From assembly GCA_013399015.1 (NCBI GenBank), contig VWZX01002527.1, positions 143,428 through 207,427 on the forward strand: 64,000 nucleotides of DNA, given 5' to 3'. The position numbers were made by a program, and so were the translations under genes. The notes beneath the pieces are model-generated. The model saw only the letters and a program-made list of their open reading frames with translations, was not told the DNA's origin and ran no database searches. Position 1 is the stretch's first letter. The number at the start of each line of letters is the position of its first letter. This stretch comes from Galbula dea. Lineage: Eukaryota; Chordata; Aves; Piciformes; Galbulidae. Shown in pieces: positions 50,470-60,396 of this stretch.

Positions 50470-50845
50470 GAAAGGCTGAGTGAGCTGGCCTTGTTTAGCC
50501 TGGAGGAGTGGAGGCTGAGAGGGGATCCTATCAATGTGTATCTGAAGGGAGGTTGTCAAGAGGATGGAGCCAGGCTTTTCTTGATGCTGTCAAGCAATAG
50601 GACAGAGGAAATGTGCACAAACTGGGACACAGGAAGTTCTACCTAAACATGGGGAAGAACTCCAGTACTGTGAGAGTGACTGAGCATGGGAACAGGTTGC
50701 CCAGAGAGGTTGTGGAGTCATCTTCTCTGGAGAGATTTAAAAACCATCTGGACACAATTCTGAGTAATGTGCTCTGGAGGACCCTGCTAGAGCATGGAGG
50801 TTGTGATGTCTGGGTGTCCCTTCCGACCTTAATTATTCTGTGATT
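50470..50845 (+). mobile_element. CR1-C LINE, 3' end
   Basis: Resumes CR1-C after the nested insertion (GAAAGGCTGAGTGAGCTGGC), with the C-terminal codons (LPREVVESSSLERFKNHLDT) and the tail TTATTCTGTGATTCCTAT. Together with 46640-49063 this gives about 2.8 kb of one element. Confidence 0.9.
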
Positions 50846-52680
50846 CCTATAAATTCTTTCTTGAAGGTTGTACCTTAGCACAAATAATCATCTGTTGTTC
50901 TATGCTGACTTTGTAAATTTTTGTACTGTAAATGAGTTTTGAAAGACATGATAAATTACTCTGTTTTCCAATGCATGTGGTGTCTTTTACCCTTCTGTGT
51001 AAGTGGAGATACACAATTTTGTATCTATTCACCCACTAAAGTATGTAATAGCTAACATGATAGTTGAATTCAGACCAAATACTTAACAAGAGATACAACC
51101 TTCTCTTTTGATGGTCACTTTGAACTTCAGTCTGAGAGAGGCTGAGTTAAGATCAAATGAGTACCAAAACAAATCTAGGTATGAATTACTGCAAATACTC
51201 GCACCTGTAGAAAGGATATATGCCTCTTAATAGCAAGTTCTATTGATTAAAATCTTATATTTTGTTTGGTATTACTTCATACTTTGCTATTTACATGAAA
51301 ACATACTATACATGGTGCTGAGTATGTGGAATTTTTAATGGTGGGTGAAATCTTCATTGTCATCATGTAAGCTTAGAACTGCTTGAGCAGGGATTGTGGA
51401 AAGAAGGAAGCATGCTGCTTATCACACCTTACTATGCATCAGATCTTTTGCCTTTGGATCTCATATAGTAAACCTTTGAAAAGTGTTATGAAGAAACACT
51501 GAAGTGGGTGATGGCTGGATAATCAATTGTTGACACTGCGAGGAGTTTAAAAGGTCTTACTATATAGGCTTGTTATTTGTTTAAACCTTTGGAAATGAGT
51601 CATAGCAGAAGAAAAATGTTACATTAGCAAGGAACTTTCTGGTAGTAAGGGTGACTGTACAAGACAGTTCTGGAGAGACGCTTTCGTTGTTTCAGTGCTT
51701 CTGAAACTCAAGATGACATGCATTTAGTGATAAACTATAAAAAGCAGACTGCTGATTAAAGGTAAGGAAACAATAAAGCTTGTCTTTACTACTGTAAAGT
51801 CATATAAAGAAAGTAACAAGTTTTTATGGAAAGTAATCATTATAATTCAAATGGAATAATTTTGTTTTACCACCTTGTCTTCGAGGGATTGATGGAGAAG
51901 TGCCACTTCTGCATGGGAAACATGGTACTTGTTCTTAATTCTAGGATTGCTTTAATTGTACTTTTATCAGTTTTTTTAGTAGTGCTGACAGTCCTGCTTC
52001 TTGCATTCTTTCTCTTCAATTGTTAATATGAAAGCTGTTAAGACTTCCTGTTCTGGGGCACTGCCTAACTTTGTGCCAGTGCAGTCATGATTTTTCCCAA
52101 TCTTCATCCATTTCCTTATTTGTTTAATGTTAACATCTACATAAACATTATTTAGTCATCAGTTATCTTTTACCATTATATTTTTTTATATAATTGGTAA
52201 ATTTGCCATGTCTTAAAGGTTAGTGAATGATAGGTATGCAATTTGATGTTTTCTGGCAAGATAAAGATAGCAGCAGCAGCAAAGGTTTCCTGTATCCTCA
52301 TGTACATGTGGGAGGCCAACTTAGTAGGTGTAACTTATGTCCTTGTTGCTGAGGCTTTCAGTGATGTATCGATGTTGCTCTTAGGTTCATAGCAGGTGAA
52401 TGTTGCTTTAAAATGCTTTAAAATAAAAAATCAAAGTGTCTGTCTGGTAATTTACTGCTGGATAAAGGTTAATTGTTGGTTCTAATAAGCTAATTTATGG
52501 ATAATGTTTAGTTTTTTTAATCCACAAACATTTTTACCTGTAGTAGTCCAGTTTTACCAATAGGTTTATTTTAGTCTCATATGTTGTTGGACATCATAAC
52601 ACAGAACAGACTGGTAATTGCAAAAGTGTCTTTGTTCTGATTTCTTTGGATTCATGATGGTGGTTGTTGTTGTTATTTAG

Positions 52681-52816
52681 GAAACCTGAATTGACTGACT
52701 CTGCCTCTCTGCTAGAGACCTTCAAGTTTCTTGAAAATGCAGCTGCAGACTTTAGTGATGAAGAAGATGAGGAAGATACTGAACGAAGAGAGAGAACAAT
52801 CATTGACAGCGCAACA
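52681..52816 (+). CDS. STRN3: STRN3 exon 6: acidic linker
   Basis: 136 bases, acceptor TTGTTATTTAG, donor ACA|GTGAGT. The first base completes a Gly codon. The exon then encodes KPELTDSASLLETFKFLENA, followed by AADFSDEEDEEDTERRERTI and IDSAT. KSELTDSASVLDNFKFLESAAADFSDE is the corresponding human STRN3 form as I recall it. The segment is an acidic, probably disordered linker between the N-terminal coiled coil and the WD40 domain. It ends in phase 0. A CR1 tail lies only 43 bases downstream. Confidence 0.94.
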
Positions 52817-52859
52817 GTGAGTGGAAAAAAATAACTGAAAAAGTTATGAAGAACAGAAA

Positions 52860-52966
52860 ATGTGGGATGCTTTTCTGTGTGACCTGGTCTAGGGAATCCT
52901 GCTGTGGTAGGGGGTTTGGACTAGGCGATCTTTCGAGGTCCCTTCCAACTCCTAATATTCTGTGTA
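52860..52966 (+). mobile_element. CR1 LINE 3' tail next to exon 6
   Basis: About 105 bp of CR1 3' end in sense orientation (TTCTGTGTGACCTGGTCTAG, then CTAATATTCTGTG). It starts 43 bases after the exon 6 donor. It has no coding content. Confidence 0.9.
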
Positions 52967-53969
52967 ATGAGATGCCTGTATGCAAAGTATATGGCTATGT
53001 CACACGTGCAAATCGTTAATGCATCTTTATGATGGTCTGTCCGGGCATGTGTGCATAAGAGGAATTATTTATACATTTCTGAGTTTGTTTATATATACAT
53101 TTCCGATTTTCTGAGCATACAGGTTAAGCTTTACCATCTTTATTGCTTTAAGTTTGCAGTGACAGATTGTAACTTCTAAGATTGACTTTCTACTATCCTA
53201 TACTGCATAGTATTTTTTATACATATTGGATACAATTTTTAAGGCAGCAGATGTCATTTTTTTATATTTTTCAACTCAGTTTGAAGGTATGGTTTGTAAT
53301 GTTGCATGTCAAAAATATGTTGTTTGTTAAATATTTATAAAATATATTGATATTTAAAATGACTTGTAGGAATTTATCCATGTAGGGTACAGAACTGAAA
53401 TACCACATTTCTCTTTAAATAGCTTGTGGAAGGAAGAAAAAGTATAACTGGGAAAACTCTGATGTGGTCAATAAGCTTTTTTGTTTATTCAGACAAATAC
53501 CTGAAACTCCCTCATGATCTATACATTGCTATATGATTTGGTCATATGATCATATAAAACAGGTACACACAATCAGTACTCAATTTTATCCTCCTCTTTT
53601 CAAAATTAATGTTTATGCAGTGAGTTGTTTTTCCTAACAATTGAAGCAGATAAAGGTGTCACATGAAAAGGTGAGACCCTGACCCAGCTGTCTGCCAGGC
53701 CCAGTGTTTCAGGCCTTAAGTGAAACTTGTTAGACAGAATTGCCTAATGGTGCCTGGTATGGTCTTTCTTTCTGAAACAGTCTGGACAAATTAAATTAAT
53801 GATCAGTTTAATTTATTGAAGTGACAGATAACAGATTTGAGATTGCTGGTGATAAGTTGAGTAACTGCAAGGGATTTGAGTTCAAGCTAATAATAATACT
53901 TCCTGGGAAGCATCCGTCAGAGTCAAAAAAGTAAGATCTTTGAAATAGCACTAGAATAGAGTAGAGAGA

Positions 53970-54292
53970 AATCATAGAATGGCCCAGGTTGGATGGGACC
54001 TTAAAGATCATCTAGTTCCAACCCCTGCCATGGGCAGGGATGCCACCCGCTAGACCAGGTTGCCCACGGCCACATCCAACCTGGCCTTGAATACTGCCAG
54101 GGGTGGGGCATCCACAGCCTCTCTAGGCAACCTGTTCCAGTGCCTAACCACCCTCAGAGTAAAGAACCTCCTAATTTCCAGTCTAAATCTCCTCTCCTTC
54201 AGTTTATATCCTTACCCTCTTGTCCTGTTGCAATCTGACCAGCTGAAAAGTCTCTTCCCCTCTATCTTGTAATCCCCCTTTAGGTACTGAAA
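53970..54292 (-). mobile_element. CR1 LINE 3' fragment
   Basis: Inverted tail AATCATAGAATGGCCCAGGT at the left, then CCATGGGCAGGGATGCCACC, back to TTTAGGTACTGAAAGAC. About 320 bp, the same type as 25408-25635. Confidence 0.9.
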
Positions 54293-55041
54293 GACTGAAA
54301 TGTTAGCAAAGATGATGGGCCGTATATTGACACGTGCAATTCTTACAAAGAAAGTGTCCCTTCCTGGAGGTCAGAGGAGAAGCAGCAGCCTGTTGGTCAT
54401 TCTCTATGACAGCTAAATCCTAAGGTCTTCAGTCTGTCCCCTACCAACAAGGAAATGGTCCCCGCATGGGTTTTTTATATCCTAACTCCAGCAGTCCCTA
54501 CATTCTAGGTGATGTTCAGCATGATTTGGGTGGAGAGTTGAGTAGCATAGTCATATATGTATAGCATGTGCTCAGTTTGACTCATTAGCATACTCAGTGT
54601 CAACTTTTAATATTAAAATCACAGTTAATTAGGCAAAGGTCTGCTTTTGGTCAGAATGGCCTTCAGAATCTGTTTTGAAGCTGTGTATTTGGTGATTTTT
54701 GGCCTTGCCTCATTAGTTTTAGCCGAACCAGGACCATCTTATCTTCGTAAGACTTCCTCCTTCAGCCACCTGCTAGGCCAGCTCTGTGGATCCCATCTAC
54801 AGAGATAACATAAGCATTTCTTGGTTGTAAACGTCTCAACCTTTCTCATGAAGCGTACTAAATCAGCCTGCGTGTCTTTCATGGGGCAAACTAGGCCATA
54901 ATGCCACAAAGACTGGTGATGGATGTGATTGTTTCTATGACCAGTTTTAAATATGAACACTTTAAAAACCATGACTTTTAAAGAAGGTCTTTATAAGCTC
55001 ATTCCTGTCATTCAAGGGCTGTGAAGTAATGTCTGAGAGTC

Positions 55042-55260
55042 TGTAATGGTTTGACCCAGGCTTTTCCTGGTAACCAGTTTGTAACCAGGGAAGTGATCAT
55101 ATTTACCCAGTATTTCACACGATTTTACGTAACTGGGGGTATAAATACAGAGGGGAGAGGTCCTCGCTCTCTTTTGCCTTCCGGTGGATCTGAGGATGNC
55201 TGTAAAATCATCCATAATACAGTATGTTCAATAAGCCTGCTGATGGAATGAAGCTTGAAG
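55042..55260 (+). mobile_element. possible LTR (ERVL-like start), with one N
   Basis: Begins TGTAATGGTTTGACCCAGGC, which resembles the TGTNRTGGTTTRACCCCAG start of avian ERVL-type LTRs. It has GGGGGTATAAATACAG (TATA-like) at about 55136-55151 and a GC-richer AGGTCCTCGCTCTC stretch after it. I cannot fix the right end or a target duplication. A single N at 55199 makes the sequence uncertain there. Confidence 0.4.
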
Positions 55261-56206
55261 TTTAAAATTACTTCAGGTTCTGAAATTGGTTCATTGTATT
55301 TAGAGGAAAGAGTCATTCATCCTCATGAACAGTGGGATGTTAACCTAGGTTTTGGACTGACCTGTAGCAAGGTTTCAAGTCAAAATATTATGGTAAAATG
55401 TATTTTTTCATTTTCAGTAGAAGTAGAATTTATGCTACAGATTTCATGTATCGTGGCATCAGCTCAGCTGTTATTCATAACTGTAAAGCATCTAGTCTAT
55501 TTTGATTATTGAGGGAAAAGTAAATTTATTGCAGAAAGCATACAGTGAGACCCTTCTTTAAAACATGTATTCTTTTACCAAAATTGGGTACTTTTTTAAA
55601 AAATCAAATTTACTTTTGAACTTGGAAGAAAATGCAGTTTAAATATGGGAGTACTGTGTTTAAATAACAGTAATATCTGGGGAAGTGTTCAGGATAAAAT
55701 GTATTTTGCCAAGCCTAAGCAAATTAGCTCTTGTCAGTTGTGGTAGTTTGTTTTTTTTCTAGATGTCTTTTGGTCCACATGTAGAGTGAGGATGTGAGAG
55801 TTAAAAAGGCTGTTTTCAGAGAAGCAGGGTGAGTTTCAGTTTGTTGAAGTCCATTCTACAATATTCTGAGCTTTTTGGTTTGGGTTTTGTATAGGGGTTT
55901 TAAATCTCTGTCAAGAGAAAGTTTGTATTTTTCTGGTATTAAAAAGAAGTGATCTAGGTCAGTGTAGATTCATTATCAAGTTATTGATTATTGATGGTCA
56001 TGGGGAGAAAGATCTACAGTCAAATTTCATTTTAACTTAGAAATTTGAACAAAGTCTGTATGCATATTCCAAATCTGCTCTTTAATGTATGCTTTTCTAT
56101 TCTTCAGCCTGTGAGGCTTTTGCATAGAAGACAAGACAGCACTGCTCGTTATAAAGATGTGTGTGTAACTTAATTCAGATGTTTTCTCTCCTTCCTGATT
56201 TTTCAG

Positions 56207-56342
56207 ATTGTAAGGAAAAGGGTGCTGTCTGACAGCACTGAAGACAGAGATACGGAAGAAGCTTTGAAAGAGTTCGACTTTTTGGTTACCTCAGACGAAG
56301 GTGATGGGGAATCGAGAAGTTCAGGAGATGGAACAGACTGGG
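56207..56342 (+). CDS. STRN3: STRN3 exon 7
   Basis: 136 bases, acceptor GATTTTTCAG, donor TGGG|GTAAGG. It encodes IVRKRVLSDSTEDRDTEEAL then KEFDFLVTSDEGDGESRSSG and DGTDW. DTEEALKEFDFLVT is a strongly conserved striatin block, and the acidic/serine-rich part is linker. It ends after the first base of a Glu codon (phase 1). Phase 1 is shared by the entry and exit of the next two exons, so exon 7 can be spliced past both without a frameshift. Confidence 0.95.
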
Positions 56343-58177
56343 GTAAGGAAATTTAATGGAATACCAAGAGAAAAGAAAAATAAAATGCTAAAACTGTATT
56401 GTGAGTGATTGATTGATTGAGATTTCTGTCACAATTACAGCACTTTTTGAGTATTCCTACAGTAAATAATTGGCAGACTAAAGTCCTTTTGAGATACTAC
56501 TCTTATGTATGACCTATTTCTCATATATTCTAATTTCTCTGTATGTTGCTTTAATGTTAAGGATTCTTCAAGATTTATGTTTCTGGTCATTGTCTTTTTC
56601 CTTTAATAATAAGGCGAATATAATTTGAATTTTATGAATGGAAATTCAGTGTGTTTTTCCAGTGACCCATGCTAATGAAGGGCTCTTACAAAGATCTGGT
56701 TTACAACTATGACATGAAAGTTATTTCATCATCTTTGCTTTCTCCCACTTTATATCAAAAAATAATATAGAGTGTAATGTGAGTCAGAAAGACTGAATTA
56801 GTTGTACTCTTATTGAGTGTTAGGAATTTGGGCTATATGAACTATTCAGTTGTTCACGTTTTCTTCTATGATTTATCAGAAGACTATATCTTTAAACCCA
56901 CTAGTCATAGCGAGACATTTCACAAACTTTTCACCTCTATCCTTTGAGGTTCATGTCCTAACTCAGATTGCCCACATCCACTCTACCTTAACATAATTAT
57001 TCTGCATAAAGCCAGTGCACGTGGAAGGCAAGAAGGAAGAAAACTGGTTAAATGTCTTGATTGGAAGTTTCCTTCTTAATCTGCTCTGGAAAGTCTTATG
57101 TGTAAGTGGACACAGAGAGAGTTAACAGAAGATTAATGGAAAATACTTGACCTTTATAATGGAACTGAAACCTTGAGAGAAGAATAAACCTTGGTAGCTG
57201 TGGCTTGTGGCTCTTATGTGAGCTAATGTTTCTGAGGAGCTGTATTTCACTGAAGCAATGTACAGCTTCTGGTTGGACTCTGTTGTTCATTGTGGTGTCA
57301 CCTATGTTTAAAAGGTGTGTCTCAGTATTATTAGAGACAGCAGTCAGTATACTGTTCACCAAACAAATTTAGGAATGTTACTTTTTTTTTACAAAAAACA
57401 TCAATAGGTTGTTCTGATGCTTCACTTTAATCTTAAAAATCTTACTCATTTTTGCTTGATAAGCATAGCTATTGCTTGTGTCACCAGAAAGTTAGTGTGC
57501 CATCAAGAACCTTTTTTTTCCCAAATTCATACTTCTGGTTTATTTTCACTTTCATTGATGACAACTGAGCATGAACTTAAGAAAAGTCTAACATTAAAAA
57601 CGAATTCTCATGAAAGTAGCAGTTCCATTTCTAGAAATATTAAGGGTTTCTTTGAGTTAAGGCATGTTTTTCAGTTACTTGTTTCACAACCTGTGAAATG
57701 TATGTAAGAATAAACTTCTTCAAGGAACTGCCATTGTGAATCACTTATGTTAATTTGATTTAAGTGGAACTGTTAGATGTAGCTTAGGGTGATGTTGTAT
57801 AGTGAGGACAGAAGCAAACAGAGGAAGTACTTGCTTCATTTTGGATAGCAGGCATTACTGATCAGTTGCAATAATCTGTTGAACCCATTTGGCTTGAAAG
57901 GTCCTCAGAAGTGTTCAGGTAATTTTTAAACTATAAAGCACTTACACAGTTGTAGTTTAGGATCTACTTGTGAAGCTGAACAGAACCTGTGGGGCATGCA
58001 GGAAACATCCTGGGACAGTCTGTAGAAAATCAACGTATTTTCGTTCTCCTGGCAGCAGTACAATCTAATATAAATCCTTTAACATTTTTGCTGGAGAAGA
58101 GCAAAAAATCTTGTCTAGCCAGGGTGGAAAAGCATGATTAAAACTCATAACGTGGTCCCAGAAAGAAAACATACTTA

Positions 58178-58262
58178 TTGATGGCGTCCCTGCCAGGCAG
58201 GGGGGTTGGAACTAGATGATCTTTAAGGTCCCTTCCAACCTGGGCCATTCTATGATTGTATG
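58178..58262 (+). mobile_element. CR1 LINE 3' tail, plus strand
   Basis: About 85 bp: GGCGTCCCTGCCAGGCAGGG, then GGTCCCTTCCAACCTGGGCC and the tail ATTCTATGATTGTATGAT. Confidence 0.88.
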
Positions 58263-58489
58263 ATTTATCTCAAGCATGATTTTCTCACACCTTTTTTGAG
58301 TTCTTCATGCAATTTTTGATCATTAGTGGTACTTAATTGGGCATATATATTAAGAGGACATGACTTAGCCCACAAACCATCTTTTTAGAGTCTTAGCTTA
58401 TCAATACCTTTCTGTTTTCATAGCTGCTGCAAAAAGACTAATGTGTCAAGACTTTGGGTCTTGAATTAATCTGTCACTTATGAGTATAG

Positions 58490-59200
58490 GATTGTGACTG
58501 GAAGGTTCAAAGGAATCATCTTTGATCAAAGGATCATCTAGTTTAACCTCCTGCTCAGGTGCATTTGCAACAGGTTACTCTGGCCTTCTTCTTGTCAACC
58601 TTTGAGTATATTCCAACAAAGGAGTTCTAAACTCTTCATGGGCATTCTTCTGGTATTTGACTGCCCTCATGGTAAAAACTATTTTTAACTTCTGTATTGC
58701 AAATCCGAACAGAGTCTGTCTCTGTCTTCTCTATGCATGCCCATTAGGTAGTTGTAGGCAGCACTGAGATGCCTCTCTTGCCATTACTGAATGCTCACAG
58801 TAATCTCAGCCCCTCCTTGGAGCTCATTTGCTCCAGTTGCCTTAACTGTCTTAGAGGCTCCCCTGGGCTTGCTATACTGTGTCAATGCTAGGTACTTAGC
58901 ATCATACTTAGAAGGTTTCCCACTATAAGAAAGATTATACTAGATGGCAGTACTCAAGGTGTGGTCTCACAAGCACCAAAAAGAGAGGAATAATCACTTC
59001 CCTCACCCTACTGGCTACATTCTTGTTGATACAGCCTGGGATGTGGTTGATTGCCTTTGCTGCAGGAGCATGTTGCTGACTCCTCAGTTTGATGTTGATG
59101 GAGCATTCCTAGGTCTTTTTCAGCATAGTTAATTTCTAACAAGTTAGTCCCCATAATAACCCATGTCTGGTTTTGTATGTTTTGTCTAGTTGTCATGACC
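58490..59200 (-). mobile_element. old CR1 LINE fragment
   Basis: A strongly diverged minus-strand CR1. Recognisable blocks are GGATCATCTAGTTTAACCTC, CACTGAGATGCCTCTCTTGC, ACTCAAGGTGTGGTCTCACA and GATACAGCCTGGGATGTGGT. No frame of useful length survives. It is the oldest-looking CR1 in the window by its degree of decay. Confidence 0.75.
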
Positions 59201-60285
59201 CCTTCAGATTGTGATTGATAGCATTATGCTTCCTCCACAGATATTTAATCCCCTTTCTGCGTATTAGCCTGTGAATAAGTTTGTTATTGTTTGTATTTTG
59301 GAAGGTCTAGAATAGCTTATGAATGTACAAAGCAAACTTGATCTGAAAGGGATTAATTTTTAAATAAAGTTGGGAAAAATTAAGAATGAGGAAAATGAAG
59401 TGAAAAGATAATGCAATTTAAAAAGTTTCGTATCTGTAATGGTTATGCAAATAAATATATATGAGGAAAAGCTGAATTACTTTGCTCCTCATAATTTTTT
59501 TTTTCGGCTGCTTCAGTACAGTCTTTCCCTCTATGGAGAAAAGTGACTTTGAGATTTGAACACATCACACCTTTTTTTAAAAAAAGATCTCAAAATAGTG
59601 TACTATTGGCAGAATACTTCTCTGTGTTATATCACATGGGAAGCAATTTGAGAGAGATGTTTAAAAAAAGAGTGGATTTTTTTTTTCATTGGGCATGTTG
59701 AAATGTTTTCTGTATTTTTTCAAAGACTAATAACTCAGGCCTTCCCCTTTTTGTGAAATTTCATGGCTGTAGTGCTTTAAGATTCTATTCAAACCTTGTT
59801 GACTTGTAAACTATGTTCCAAAAACGATTTAAAAGTGCTGCTGCTTTGTGTAAATGACAACATAGCATGAAGACAATGAAATATGAATTTGAAATGCAGG
59901 GTTGCAGCATCTGAACTGTGAAGTTATGTTGACCAGTAACAAAGCTACTGCTGTTAGATGTAATAATTATTTTCCTGATGTATAGAAAAAGATGAAAAAT
60001 ATATCCCCATTTGTTATAAAATAAATGTTGCTTACATTTTTAAGGAGCTATATGCTTGGTATAGAAATTAGGGATGTGAAATGTCATCTCAATTTCTTAA
60101 GCAAATTCTGAGCAAATGGAAGTGGAATGTGAGTAGCAGTTTTACAGCTTTCACAAGCTTGGTGCTATTTCTGTTTGTTTAAAATAAACAACAAATACCA
60201 TTGACAGCAGCTGTTACCTCCTTCAGTGGAGATCACTTGGTGACATTATTGAAAAAGGATGTTTCATCTGTTTCACTTTGTTTAG

Positions 60286-60396
60286 AAAAGGAAGACCAGT
60301 GTCTCATGCCTGAAGCTTGGAATGTCGACCAGGGAGTAATAACCAAACTCAAGGAACAATACAAAAAGGAGCGCAAGGGGAAAAAGGGGGTGAAGA
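60286..60396 (+). CDS. STRN3: STRN3 exon 8 (alternative, 37 codons)
   Basis: 111 bases, acceptor TTGTTTAG, donor AAGA|GTAAGT, phase 1 in and phase 1 out. It encodes EKEDQCLMPEAWNVDQGVIT then KLKEQYKKERKGKKGVK. This sequence is specific to STRN3 among the striatins and is the strongest single proof of gene identity. It ends in a very basic patch. Together with the next exon it forms the insert present in the long SG2NA isoform and absent from the short one. The reading frame also stays open through the donor into the intron as far as the stop at 60600-60602. Confidence 0.96.

Larger units (their letters stand above)
37287..52680 (+). other. STRN3: STRN3 intron 5
   Basis: A 15.4-kb intron with GTAAGT donor and TTGTTGTTATTTAG acceptor. 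It contains an inverted CR1 pair (38573-39219), a CR1 at 43535-44139, the four-level transposon nest at 46640-50845, and T/G-rich tracts at 42500-42618 and 45515-45590. A possible alternative terminal exon at 42619 is described among the findings. The other stretches (39220-42499, 44140-46639, 50846-52680) are AT-rich with short ORFs. The longest of these is a 121-codon minus frame at 40150-39785 that I do not recognise. Confidence 0.9.
52817..56206 (+). other. STRN3: STRN3 intron 6
   Basis: A 3.4-kb intron with GTGAGT donor and CCTGATTTTTCAG acceptor. It contains CR1 tails at 52860-52966 (+) and 53970-54292 (-) and an LTR-like segment at 55042-55260 that includes one N. The rest is AT-rich and unassigned. 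Confidence 0.9.
56343..60285 (+). other. STRN3: STRN3 intron 7
   Basis: A 3.9-kb intron, GTAAGG donor, TTTCACTTTGTTTAG acceptor. It contains CR1 pieces at 58178-58262 (+) and 58490-59200 (-). The stretches 56343-58177 and 59201-60285 show no feature I can name. Confidence 0.9.

Noticed and set aside
53541..53560. CATATGATCATAT palindrome as a protein-binding site
   Set aside because: It is short and AT-rich, and expected by chance at this base composition.
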